Assembly: GCA_964570205.1 (NCBI GenBank)
Contig: CAZMXI010000076.1
Span: 1 to 22,123, forward strand
DNA from: CAZMXI01 sp964570205
Lineage (GTDB): Bacteria; Planctomycetota; Phycisphaerae; Tepidisphaerales; Tepidisphaeraceae
Length of the DNA: 22,123 bases
Direction: 5' to 3'
This document shows, in pieces, positions 14,524-22,123 of the stretch. Under the pieces are notes generated by a model, which had not been told where the DNA came from, made no database searches, and saw only the letters and a list, made by a program, of their open reading frames with translations. Made by a program: the position numbers and the translations under genes. The first letter of the stretch is position 1, and each line of letters starts with the position of its first letter.

Positions 14524-17500
14524 ATGGGTGATGATGTGGGAAACACCTCACGCCAGGGCAATCGCCTTGAACATGGGATGACCCGCGTGGCGCGCGGCTC
14601 GGGCGTTGCAGTGGCGTCGCTGGGCGCTGGCTACCTGACTGCCTGGGTTGGCGGTCAGATGGCGCACCGCGGCATTAGCTCCTTCACCATGAAGACCAAT
14701 GCGGCTCTGGCTCTGACGCTGTCGGGAGCGGCGCTGGTTCTGTTGACACCGGCCGATGCCGGCGACCGCCGCCGTTGGGCGGGGCGGGCTTGCGCGGCAT
14801 TGGCGCTTCTCATCGGAGCGTTGACCCTCAGCGAGAATCTGATGGGCTGGCATTGGGGCATCGACCAACTTCTGGCCTGGGAGCAGCCCGGGGCCATGGG
14901 GGTGATCCATCCCAATCGCATGGGCACGCCAGCCTCGTTGTGCATCGCTCTGGCCGGCGCATCGCTCTTGATCCTCAGCCGGCGGAGTCGGCGCGGGGTG
15001 TGGACAGCACAGTCGCTGGCGTTGGTGGGGTGTCTGCTATCTCTGATGTCTGCCATCGGCTTTCTCTACGACATCAACGGGCTGTACGGAATTGCCCGCT
15101 TTACGGCGATTGCCTGGCCGAGCGTAGTGGCGCTGCTGGTTTTGGGCGTGGGCCTACTGTGTGCCCGTCCGGGCGAGGGACTCATGTCGCCCGTAACGGC
15201 CGACGACCCCGGCGGCATCATGATCCGCCGCCTGCTGCTGCCGATGGTTCTGGTGCCCGTCGGTCTCGGCTGGCTGCGGCTGACCGGTGAGCGAATGGGA
15301 TGGTATGGCGCCGGGATGGGCACGGGGATTCTCGTGCTGCTGTTCATCGTGACGTTCACCGCTCTGGCTTGGTTTGCCGGCCGGCGGGTCAGCCTTTCGG
15401 CCCGACAGGTTGCGAGCGTGGCTCAGTTCCCGGGGGAGAACCCGCACCCGGTGCTGCGAATCGCCAGCGATGGCAGAATGCTCTACGCCAACGCCGCGAC
15501 GAGGGCGGTCCTTCAGCACGAAGGTTGGGGGGCCGGAGACGCCGTCCCGCCGGCGTTGCTGGATCCGGCCATGTCGGCGCTGAAGCAGTGCACAGCGGGG
15601 GAGTTCGAGTGGGTGTGCCGCGATGGGCGTGCCCTGGCGTTTCTGAGCGTGCCGCTGGCGGATAAGGGTTACGTGAATCTCTATGGTCGGGATGTGTCGG
15701 AGGCCCGGCGAGCGGCGGAATCGCTTCGGGCGAGTGAGGAGCGACATCGCATCGCGGTGAGGGAACTGCAGGCGATCATGGATGCCACGCCGGCGGGCAT
15801 CTGCGTGGCCCACGATGCGCAGTGCCGCCTGATCACGGGCAACCGGCCGGCGCATGAGTTGTTGGGCGTGCCGCCGGGCGAGAACATCTCAGCCACGCCT
15901 GCGGAGCGGGAGGCGTCACCGTACTTCAGCATTCTTCGCGATGGACGGGAGGTGCCCGGGCCGGACTTGCCCATGCAGGTGGCCGGGGCCACCGGGGCGA
16001 CGGTTCATGATGTGGAATTGGAGGCGGTGCGCCGCGACGGCACCCGGCGCGTGTTCCTGATCAACGCTGCGCCCCTGAGTTCTCCCGACGGCACGGTCCG
16101 GGGGGCGGTTGGCGCGTTCACGGATATCACCGAGCGCAAGCGAGCGGCCGAGGCTCTGGCCCGCCTGACCGCGGAATCCGAGCAGCGTCGGCGGCTCTAC
16201 GAAACGGTGTTGTCGAATACGCCGGACCAGGTGTATGTGTTCGACCTGAGCCATCGCTTTACGTACGCCAATAACGCATTGCTGAAGATGTGGGGCCGGA
16301 CCTGGGAAGAGTCGATCGGCCGGACCTGCCTTGAATTGGGCTATCCGGACTGGCATGCCGCCATGCACGATCGCGAGATTGACCAGGTGGTCGCCCATCG
16401 CCGGCCGGTCAAGGGCGAGGTGCCATTCGACGGGACCTGCGGGCGCCGCATCTACGAGTACATCTTTGTTCCGGTCCTCAATACCGACGGTGAAGTCGAG
16501 GCGGTGGCCGGAACCACTCGCGATGTGACCGAACGCCGCCAGTCCGAAGAGGCACTGGCCGCCGCGAAGATCATTGCCGAGCAGGCCAAAGCGGACGCGG
16601 AAGAGGCCAGCCGCGCCAAGGACCATTTTCTGGCTGTTCTGAGCCATGAGTTGCGCACGCCGCTGACGCCGGTGGTGGCGGCTGTTTCAATGCTCCAGAA
16701 GCAATGTCGCGGCGATGAGGCCACCGCCGAGATGCTGGAGATGGTCCGCCGGAATGTCGAGATGGAGGCGAGGCTGATCGATGATCTGTTGGATGTGACG
16801 CGGATCGTGCGGGGGAAGGTCGAGCTGAACATGGAGCGCGTGCCGCTTTGCGAAGTGATCCGACGGACGGTGGAGGTGTGCCGGTCGGACATCGAGGCGA
16901 GGCAACTGCGCTTCATCGTGGATACCGACGCCGCCTCCGCCTGCTTCATCCACGCTGACGCGGGCCGCCTTCAGCAGGCGTTCTGGAACCTGTTGAAAAA
17001 CGCGGTCAAGTTCACGCCCCAAGGAGGGTGTGTGGGCATCCGCTGCGGGCGGGAGGAAGAGATGGTGGCGGTGGAGGTCATGGACAGCGGCGAGGGCATA
17101 GACCCCGCCGCGCTGCCGCATATTTTCAACGCCTTCGAGCAGGGCGGGGCCCGCGTGACACGCCAATTCGGTGGACTGGGCCTGGGGCTGACCATTACCC
17201 GGGGGCTGGTGGAACTGCACGGCGGAAGCATCGAGGCGCACAGCGACGGCATGGGCAAAGGCGCGATCTTCCGCGTCCGGCTGCCGCTGCTGCCGGATTC
17301 CGAAGCATCCACTCCGGCGATGGAGCCACCTGAATCCGCCAGCGAGTGCGATAGACCGGGCATGCGTCTGCGTATCCTGCTCGTGGAGGATCACGGCGAC
17401 ACGGCTCGCATCATGTGGCGGCTGTTGACGGCTGAGGGACACCTGGTGCACATGGCCGGTGACGTGGCTGCGGCGCTGGGGCTGGCGGCCTCGCATACGT

Positions 17501-17733
17501 TTGATCTGCTGATCAGCGATCTGGGCCTGCCCGATGGCAGCGGCGATGATCTGATGCGGTCGTTGCGTGGTCGAGGGCTGCTGGTGCCGGGCATCGCCGT
17601 CAGCGGCTATGGGCAGGAAGAAGACGTCCGCCGCAGCAGGGAATCGGGCTTTGCGGAACACCTGACCAAGCCCGTGGATGTTGGTCGCCTGCGGGGGATC
17701 ATCGCACGGGTGGCTGGCACCCGCCGTCCTTGA
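14524..17733 (+). CDS. membrane hybrid histidine kinase: TM region, three PAS domains, HisKA, HATPase, receiver
   Basis: 1069 residues. Residues about 25-295 hold roughly seven or eight hydrophobic segments forming an integral-membrane sensor region. PAS-like domains follow at about 300-395, 412-545 and 558-680, the last two ending in the typical DITERK and DVTERR. HisKA covers about 697-765 with phospho-acceptor His708 in SHELRTP. The HATPase spans about 808-925 with N box NLLKNAVKF, G1 box DSGEGID and G2 box GLGLGLT. A C-terminal receiver (about 948-1065) has acidic residues in VEDHGD, phospho-acceptor Asp999 in LISDLGLP and Lys in LTKPVD. It probably autophosphorylates and relays to its own receiver; the stimulus and partner are unknown, and no separate response regulator is adjacent. 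The start is uncertain: ATG 14524 lacks a good Shine-Dalgarno and ATG 14578 is an alternative. Confidence 0.92.
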   Translation: MGDDVGNTSRQGNRLEHGMTRVARGSGVAVASLGAGYLTAWVGGQMAHRGISSFTMKTNAALALTLSGAALVLLTPADAGDRRRWAGRACAALALLIGALTLSENLMGWHWGIDQLLAWEQPGAMGVIHPNRMGTPASLCIALAGASLLILSRRSRRGVWTAQSLALVGCLLSLMSAIGFLYDINGLYGIARFTAIAWPSVVALLVLGVGLLCARPGEGLMSPVTADDPGGIMIRRLLLPMVLVPVGLGWLRLTGERMGWYGAGMGTGILVLLFIVTFTALAWFAGRRVSLSARQVASVAQFPGENPHPVLRIASDGRMLYANAATRAVLQHEGWGAGDAVPPALLDPAMSALKQCTAGEFEWVCRDGRALAFLSVPLADKGYVNLYGRDVSEARRAAESLRASEERHRIAVRELQAIMDATPAGICVAHDAQCRLITGNRPAHELLGVPPGENISATPAEREASPYFSILRDGREVPGPDLPMQVAGATGATVHDVELEAVRRDGTRRVFLINAAPLSSPDGTVRGAVGAFTDITERKRAAEALARLTAESEQRRRLYETVLSNTPDQVYVFDLSHRFTYANNALLKMWGRTWEESIGRTCLELGYPDWHAAMHDREIDQVVAHRRPVKGEVPFDGTCGRRIYEYIFVPVLNTDGEVEAVAGTTRDVTERRQSEEALAAAKIIAEQAKADAEEASRAKDHFLAVLSHELRTPLTPVVAAVSMLQKQCRGDEATAEMLEMVRRNVEMEARLIDDLLDVTRIVRGKVELNMERVPLCEVIRRTVEVCRSDIEARQLRFIVDTDAASACFIHADAGRLQQAFWNLLKNAVKFTPQGGCVGIRCGREEEMVAVEVMDSGEGIDPAALPHIFNAFEQGGARVTRQFGGLGLGLTITRGLVELHGGSIEAHSDGMGKGAIFRVRLPLLPDSEASTPAMEPPESASECDRPGMRLRILLVEDHGDTARIMWRLLTAEGHLVHMAGDVAAALGLAASHTFDLLISDLGLPDGSGDDLMRSLRGRGLLVPGIAVSGYGQEEDVRRSRESGFAEHLTKPVDVGRLRGIIARVAGTRRP

Positions 17734-17839
17734 AATGCCGGAAGGACGGTTCTTGGCCCGTGCCGGTATGCGGCGCAGCGCCATGCAATCGCCGACTGGA
17801 CTTGACCGGCTTCGGAAGCTGAGGTACGTTATTCCTGCA

Positions 17840-17938
17840 ATGCGGACCTCTGGACAGGACATTCTGGTTGCCTGCTTGCCGGCCGGGCAACGGCGGGCGG
17901 TTCTGGTCCTGTCTCTTGTAGCTCTTATCGTACGCTAG
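17840..17938 (+). CDS. putative ilvB leader peptide rich in branched-chain codons
   Basis: A 32-residue open frame ends 137 bases before the ilvB start. It ends AVLVLSLVALIVR-stop: in the eleven codons at 17900-17932, four are Val, four Leu and one Ile, broken only by one Ser and one Ala. An earlier ILVACL stretch adds more. This is the composition expected of a leader peptide whose translation senses charged Val/Leu/Ile tRNA, and it precedes the first enzyme of that pathway. Inverted repeats start 2 bases after the stop. The ATG at 17840 has GAGGT about 14 bases upstream, which is rather far. In-frame ATGs at 17735, 17768 and 17783 could also serve, so the start is uncertain. The alternative is a small membrane peptide or a chance frame. 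Confidence 0.5.
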   Translation: MRTSGQDILVACLPAGQRRAVLVLSLVALIVR

Positions 17939-17940
17939 GT

Positions 17941-18001
17941 CACTGCGCGGAGGTCGTGCTCGCAGTGGCCGTCAAATCCACCCGATAAAACGGCCTCCCC
18001 G
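17941..18001 (+). promoter_or_regulatory. attenuator-like alternative stem-loops in the ilvB leader
   Basis: Three pairings are visible. A: 17941-17947 (CACTGCG) with 17961-17967. B: 17967-17972 (GGCCGT) with 17990-17995. C: 17949-17957 (GGAGGTCGT) with 17990-17998, nine pairs with one U-G. C cannot coexist with A or with B. A begins 2 bases after the leader-peptide stop. No U-run follows, so control by Rho or by ribosome access to ilvB is as possible as intrinsic termination. Within the 342-base gap 17734-18075 a weak TTGACC (17802-17807) 17 bases before TACGTT (17825-17830) is the only promoter-like match. Confidence 0.4.
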
Positions 18002-18075
18002 TCCGCTGGACTACCGCGGATTCGCGTTGATCACGATCTACTGCCTTGAGATTCAAAGTCTGGAGCCTTAAGCAT

Positions 18076-19797
18076 ATGTGTACGAAGACCGCAACGTCGG
18101 ATAGCACCGCCACCCGAAGCCTGGCCGGATTGACCGGCGCCAAACTGATCGACCAGATGCTTCAGCGGCATGGGGTCGAGCATATTTTCGGAATTACCGG
18201 CGCCGCCGTGATTCCGGTGCTGGATGTGTTGTATGAGTCGCCCGTCAAGTACATCATGACCCGTCACGAGCAGGGTGCGGCCCACATGGCCGACGGCTAC
18301 GCGCGTTCGACCGGCAAGGTGGGTGTGTGCATCTCCACCTCGGGTCCAGGCGCCACGAATCTCACGACGGGCCTTGCGACGGCCAACATGGATTCTGTGC
18401 CTGTCGTCGCGATTACCGGCCAGGTTCGATCGAGCGTGATCGGCTCCGACGCCTTCCAGGAGGCCGATGTCACCGGGGTCACTCGCCCCATCACCAAGCA
18501 TAACTATCTGGTGACTGAGATTCAGGATCTGTGCCGTGTGATGAACGAGGCATTCCACGTCGCGCAGACCGGTCGGCCGGGCCCGGTGGTGGTGGACATC
18601 TGCGTGGATGTTTCCCTGGGAAGCATCGACGATGAGCCGGAAATGGGCATGAAGCTGCCGGGTTATCGTCCACGGATCAGCGCCCACGCGCAGCAGATTC
18701 GCTCGGCGGCGAACGCGATCAATGGGTCCCGGCGGCCGCTGCTCTACGTAGGGGGTGGCGTGATCGCCTCCAACGCATCACCGACGCTCCGCGATTTCAT
18801 CGAGAAGACGAGAATTCCGGCCACCACGACCCTGATGGGCCTGGGCACAATCGACGAGACGCACGAGCTCTGCCTGAGGATGCTCGGCATGCACGGGTCG
18901 CCGGCGGCCAACTTCGCGGTGCAGAATTGTGATCTGCTCATCGCGTTGGGGGCGAGGTTCGATGATCGCGTCACCGGGAACATCGACAAGTTCGCCCCCC
19001 ATGCGCGCATCATTCACATCGATATCGACCCGACGAGCATCTCGAAAAACGTGAGAGTCCATGTGCCGGTGGTGGGCGATGCCCGCGACATTCTGGAGAC
19101 CCTGCTGCCGTTGATGCAGCCCGTGGACCGATCGGCATGGCTGAAGCAGGTGGCCGAGTGGAAACGCAAGTACCCCTTCCGCTATCACAAGGCCGACGGG
19201 CATCTCAAGCCGCAGCAGGTGATCGAGTCGGTCTCACGGCTGTCCGATCATGATGCGATCATCGCCACGGGCGTTGGCCAGCATCAGATGTGGACGGCGC
19301 AGTATTACGGTTTCCGCCGGCCGCGGCAGTTCATTACCTCGGGCGGGCTGGGAACAATGGGGTATGGCTGTCCGGCCGCGATTGGGGCGCAGTTCGGCAA
19401 TCCAGGCAAGACCGTGATCGACATCGACGGGGATGGGTCGTTCTGCATGACGATGCAGGAGGTGATCACGGCGGTGCAGTACAACCAGCCGGTGAAGTTT
19501 GTCATTATGGACAACGGCTACCTGGGCATGGTCCGTCAGTGGCAGGAGCTGTTCTGGCGCAAGCGGTACAGCGGCGTGGTGCATCCGTGTCCCGATTACG
19601 CCAAGGTCGCCGACGGCTTCGGCGCCAAGGGGATGAGCATTTCCGATCCGACGGAACTGGATGACGCCGTGCAGGAGATGCTGCGCCACGAAGGCCCGGT
19701 GGTACTCTGCGCCCATGTTGAGCAAGAGGAGAACGTGTACCCGATGGTGCCCATCGGTCGGGCCCTGGATGAGATGGAACTGGGGACGATGGGATAA
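18076..19797 (+). CDS. ilvB: acetolactate synthase, large (catalytic) subunit
   Basis: 573 residues. This ThDP-dependent enzyme condenses pyruvate with pyruvate or 2-oxobutyrate, the first common step of Val/Leu/Ile synthesis. The N-terminal pyrimidine-binding domain has catalytic Glu65 in RHEQGA and SGPGATNL. The central FAD/nucleotide domain includes GARFDDRVTG. The C-terminal ThDP domain has GDGS from residue 452 and NGYLGMVRQWQELF from residue 480, a signature that separates acetolactate synthase from other ThDP enzymes. Length is typical. The ATG at 18076 has GGAG about 10 bases upstream. It is preceded by a putative branched-chain leader peptide. The regulatory subunit gene ilvN/ilvH does not follow; the next gene is convergent mdh, so the small subunit must be elsewhere or absent. 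Confidence 0.95.
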   Translation: MCTKTATSDSTATRSLAGLTGAKLIDQMLQRHGVEHIFGITGAAVIPVLDVLYESPVKYIMTRHEQGAAHMADGYARSTGKVGVCISTSGPGATNLTTGLATANMDSVPVVAITGQVRSSVIGSDAFQEADVTGVTRPITKHNYLVTEIQDLCRVMNEAFHVAQTGRPGPVVVDICVDVSLGSIDDEPEMGMKLPGYRPRISAHAQQIRSAANAINGSRRPLLYVGGGVIASNASPTLRDFIEKTRIPATTTLMGLGTIDETHELCLRMLGMHGSPAANFAVQNCDLLIALGARFDDRVTGNIDKFAPHARIIHIDIDPTSISKNVRVHVPVVGDARDILETLLPLMQPVDRSAWLKQVAEWKRKYPFRYHKADGHLKPQQVIESVSRLSDHDAIIATGVGQHQMWTAQYYGFRRPRQFITSGGLGTMGYGCPAAIGAQFGNPGKTVIDIDGDGSFCMTMQEVITAVQYNQPVKFVIMDNGYLGMVRQWQELFWRKRYSGVVHPCPDYAKVADGFGAKGMSISDPTELDDAVQEMLRHEGPVVLCAHVEQEENVYPMVPIGRALDEMELGTMG

Positions 19798-19815
19798 GCA
19801 GGTAGTGCGGCCGGA

Positions 19816-19857
19816 AAGCGCGAAGGGTGAACGCCACTGCGTTCACCCTTCGCGCTT
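19816..19857. terminator. bidirectional terminator-like hairpin between ilvB and mdh
   Basis: A perfect 19-bp stem (19816-19834 with 19839-19857) and a 4-base loop CACT lie between two convergent genes. Symmetric AA/TT ends could serve both strands, though no long T-tract is present. Confidence 0.75.
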
Positions 19858-19871
19858 CTCGGCCTGAGGCA

Positions 19872-20807
19872 TCAGATATGCACAGCGCCGACGAGTTCCT
19901 TGACGTGTTCGACGCTGGAATGGAGCATCTTCTTCTCGTCTTCATCCATCTCGATCTCGATGATCTTCTCGACGCCGTTCTTGCCGAGGATGCACGGGAC
20001 GCCGACGAAATACCCGCCCACGCCGTATTCCTTGTCACAATAAACCGCGCACGGGAGAATGCGTTTCTTGTCGCGGATGATGGCCTCGGCCATCCGGACG
20101 GTCGCCGCGGCGGGAGCGTAGAAGGCGCTGCCGGTCTTCAGCAGTGAGACGATTTCTGCGCCACCCTTGCGGGTGCGGTCGATAATCGCATCAAGTCGGT
20201 CCTTTTTGACGAGTTGGGTGATGGGAATCCCGCCGGCAAATGTGTACCGGGCCAGGGGGACCATATCGTCACCGTGGCCGCCCAGGAGCAACGCCTGAAC
20301 ATCCTCGACGGAGCAACCGATTTCCCTGGCCAAAAAGGCCCGATAGCGTGCGGTATCCAGCACCCCAGCCTGCCCCATGACGCGTTTGGTCGGGAAACCG
20401 GACCCTTTCCATGCGACATAAACCATCGCATCGAGAGGATTGCTGACCACGATGAGGGAAGCGTTTGGGGACTGTCGGCCGACGTTTTCGGCTACCTGAC
20501 GCACGATCCCCGTGTTGATGTTGAGCAGGTCATCGCGGCTCATGCCCGGCTTCCGGGCAACGCCAGCGGTGATGATGACGACATCGCTGTCGGCGGTTGG
20601 CTCATAGGTGGTTGCGCCGGTGATATCGGCGTTAAATCCTTCAATGGAAGAGGCTTGGAATAAATCAAGCGCCTTGCCCTGGGGCATGCCGTCAACGTGT
20701 GGGATATCTACCAGGACGATATCGCCCAGTTCGCGTTTGGCGGCCCATACGGCGGCGCTGGCGCCGACGTTGCCCGCGCCAATGATGCTGATCTTCGGTC
20801 GTCGCAT
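19872..20807 (-). CDS. mdh: malate dehydrogenase (LDH-like type)
   Basis: 311 residues. It catalyses NAD-dependent malate/oxaloacetate interconversion in the TCA cycle, in the cytoplasm. The NAD motif is GAGNVG at residues 10-15, and Asp34 at the end of the second strand favours NAD. The active-site loop carries Arg85 and Arg91 (ARKPGMSR); Arg at the first position is the malate-specific choice, where lactate dehydrogenases have Gln. Asn123, Asp151, Arg154 and His178 (GGHGDD) complete the active site. Length fits the family. AAGGATGAGG directly precedes the ATG at 20807. A likely promoter lies at 20876-20905. It converges on ilvB across a strong hairpin. Confidence 0.95.
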   Translation of the reverse strand: MRRPKISIIGAGNVGASAAVWAAKRELGDIVLVDIPHVDGMPQGKALDLFQASSIEGFNADITGATTYEPTADSDVVIITAGVARKPGMSRDDLLNINTGIVRQVAENVGRQSPNASLIVVSNPLDAMVYVAWKGSGFPTKRVMGQAGVLDTARYRAFLAREIGCSVEDVQALLLGGHGDDMVPLARYTFAGGIPITQLVKKDRLDAIIDRTRKGGAEIVSLLKTGSAFYAPAAATVRMAEAIIRDKKRILPCAVYCDKEYGVGGYFVGVPCILGKNGVEKIIEIEMDEDEKKMLHSSVEHVKELVGAVHI

Positions 20808-20875
20808 GCCTCATCCTTTCCCGCTGGCGATTCCAGCCTGCCCGGTGCTGATCCCAGGCCATGCACTTTGGTTCC

Positions 20876-20905
20876 ATTGTAGGCGCGTTGAGTTATGGCT
20901 GTCCC
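20876..20905 (-). promoter_or_regulatory. likely promoter of mdh
   Basis: On the minus strand GGGACA (20900-20905), 18 bases, then TACAAT (20876-20881). This would give a leader of about 60 bases before the mdh ATG. The rest of 20808-21078 shows nothing else I can support. Confidence 0.45.
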
Positions 20906-21078
20906 AGCCGGACTGGAGAAGCGGCGCGGCGGCCACTCGCTAACGGTATATCGGCCGGGCAAACCAGGCGCTGAAGTGCGTCACAATGACCGCAGTGCCT
21001 GGCAGGGGATATCGGGACTTGTGGATAAACATATCGCATTGGGATGGTCGGAATTTGCAGGTTGGCGGAGGGAGGATA

Positions 21079-21477
21079 TCAATTGATGTCGGTGGACCGT
21101 GCCCGCCACCAGATTTCGTAACTCCGGCCGGTGGGCAACGGGCCAGGGCGAAGATTATTGCCGGCGACCGTGATGCCATTGGCCTCATCAATGGCGACGA
21201 TGCAGCGGCGGTTGGGCAGGCTGGCGCGCACCAGTTCTGCCTTGCTGCCGCCGTCGAGGACGCGGATCTCGCCACCACCCTCGAATATCTGGAAGATGGG
21301 GGCACGGCTGGTGCGGATGAGCGTGGTGGGGTTGGTGGCGGGGGCGATACGGGGCTGCATCGATGGTCGCAGGTCGCCGAGTTCGAGTTCCGGCGGGAGG
21401 TCGTTGCTGGTTTGCCTGGCGTCTTTGCAGCCGGGCAGGAGCAGGATAGGCGTGAATAGCAGCAGTCGTTTCTTCAT
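21079..21477 (-). CDS. small putative lipoprotein of unknown function
   Basis: 132 residues. The N-terminus MKKRLLLFTPILLLPGC is a lipoprotein signal: basic start, hydrophobic core and lipobox LPGC with Cys17 as the lipidated residue. The mature part is a polar, Pro-rich linker to about residue 60, followed by a short beta-rich segment containing FQIFEGGGEIRVLDGG and a C-terminal SYEIWWR. I do not recognise a family. The start at 21477 is set by the signal peptide; the open frame continues upstream without support. A TACAAT box on the minus strand at 21499-21504 may be its -10. It is divergent from the sialidase-like gene 101 bases away. Confidence 0.65.
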   Translation of the reverse strand: MKKRLLLFTPILLLPGCKDARQTSNDLPPELELGDLRPSMQPRIAPATNPTTLIRTSRAPIFQIFEGGGEIRVLDGGSKAELVRASLPNRRCIVAIDEANGITVAGNNLRPGPLPTGRSYEIWWRARSTDIN

Positions 21478-21578
21478 GGTGGAGAATGTACGATCGGAAT
21501 TGTACATGTTGGCCCCAGCCTCGGCCATGCCTGACCGGCCCAGTTGGCGACGGCGGCGGTCGGTTGGTAGCATCGGGC

Positions 21579-22123
21579 ATGGCTCAGATCGAACGAGTGA
21601 CGTTTGTTCCCCTGTCGGCGCTGGGATGGCTTATGCTTGCCATCGTGATTGTGGCCTGCGTTGCCGCGGGACCAGAGCAGTCGGCGACTGGGCCTCCGAA
21701 GCCTTCGCGGCTTCCGGTGCAGCTTCATCTGGCACTGGCTCCCGGACCGGGCAATCCGCGCAACAGCGAGGGGGATTTCATCCAACTGAAGGATGGACGG
21801 TGGCTGTTCATTTACACGCATTTCACGGGCGGCTCCGGCGATCACGCCAAGGCGTTTCTTGCCTCGCGTGAATCGTCGGATGGCGGGAAGACATGGACGG
21901 AGAAGGACAGGGTGGTTGTCGCCAACGAGGGCGGGTTCAACGTGATGTCGGTGTCGCTGCTGCGTTTGGCGGACGGGCGGATCGCGTTGTTTTATCTCCG
22001 CAAAGAGTCGGCCAACGATTGCCGCCCGGTGCTGCGCTTCTCGTCGGACGAAGGCCAGACCTGGTCGGCGCCGCGCGTGTGCATCGAGGATCAGGTGGGC
22101 TATTACGTGCTGAACAACGACCG
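21579..22123 (+). CDS. sialidase-like Asp-box (BNR repeat) protein, 3' end beyond the window
   Basis: Partial gene: 181 codons are visible and the frame is open at the window end. Residues about 10-30 are hydrophobic and end in IVAC, a possible lipobox with Cys27, so the protein is probably exported and perhaps lipid-anchored. The pattern then matches planctomycete sialidase/BNR beta-propellers: NSEGDFIQLKDGRWLFIYTHF, followed by two Asp boxes (S-x-D-x-G-x-T-W) at residues 99-106 and 155-162, one per propeller blade. The fold is shared by exo-sialidases and other glycan-binding or glycan-cleaving proteins; with the catalytic Glu and Tyr regions missing, enzymatic activity cannot be judged. 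ATG 21579 has no strong Shine-Dalgarno. Confidence 0.85.
   Translation, partial: MAQIERVTFVPLSALGWLMLAIVIVACVAAGPEQSATGPPKPSRLPVQLHLALAPGPGNPRNSEGDFIQLKDGRWLFIYTHFTGGSGDHAKAFLASRESSDGGKTWTEKDRVVVANEGGFNVMSVSLLRLADGRIALFYLRKESANDCRPVLRFSSDEGQTWSAPRVCIEDQVGYYVLNND

Noticed and set aside
16687..17862. Minus-strand open frame of 391 codons opposite the histidine kinase
   Set aside because: His/Gln/Arg-rich antisense shadow; the sense frame encodes intact HisKA, HATPase and receiver motifs.
18043..18073. Near-direct repeat GCCTTGAG / GCCTTAAG just before ilvB
   Set aside because: Only eight bases with one mismatch, too short to claim as an operator.

Overview
The window is about 22 kb of GC-rich bacterial chromosome. 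Its gene content suggests a Planctomycetota-like organism (inference). The clues are a prepilin-type protein ending in an H-x9-DG motif, a secreted DUF1080 protein, a Tat-exported TIM-barrel sugar isomerase, a Gfo/Idh oxidoreductase, a DoxX fusion protein, an Asp-box sialidase-like protein and a large hybrid sensor kinase. I see no insertion sequence, phage gene, CRISPR array or rRNA gene.

Layout. Positions 140-2240 hold two consecutive secreted alpha/beta-hydrolases. Positions 2452-3976 hold tRNA-Leu(GAG) on the minus strand, a prepilin-like gene on the minus strand and tRNA-Ala(GGC) on the plus strand; each tRNA has its own promoter and terminator-like hairpin. Positions 4074-11725 hold a carbohydrate/redox neighbourhood: a Tat-exported sugar isomerase, a convergent MFS exporter, a Gfo/Idh - DoxX fusion - DUF1080 run on the plus strand, and an opposing FAD oxidoreductase - aldo/keto reductase pair. 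Positions 11971-14268 encode a secreted S41 (CtpA-like) protease, and 14524-17733 a membrane PAS-PAS-PAS histidine kinase with a receiver domain. Positions 17840-19797 hold acetolactate synthase (ilvB), preceded by a short open frame rich in Val/Leu/Ile codons and by alternative RNA stems. Positions 19872-20807 encode malate dehydrogenase on the minus strand. The window ends with a small lipoprotein on the minus strand and the 5' part of a sialidase-like gene on the plus strand.

How they may work together. Gfo/Idh, DUF1080 and AP-endonuclease-2-like isomerase proteins are the families that recur in 3-keto-glycoside chemistry: oxidation of a sugar at C3, then cleavage or isomerisation. The DoxX fusion sits inside that run and may be part of it, but nothing in the sequence fixes the substrate. 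The most interesting regulatory signal is upstream of ilvB. There, a putative 32-residue leader peptide ends in a run with nine branched-chain residues in eleven codons, and is followed by mutually exclusive stem-loops. This is the arrangement expected for translation-coupled control by Val/Leu/Ile supply.
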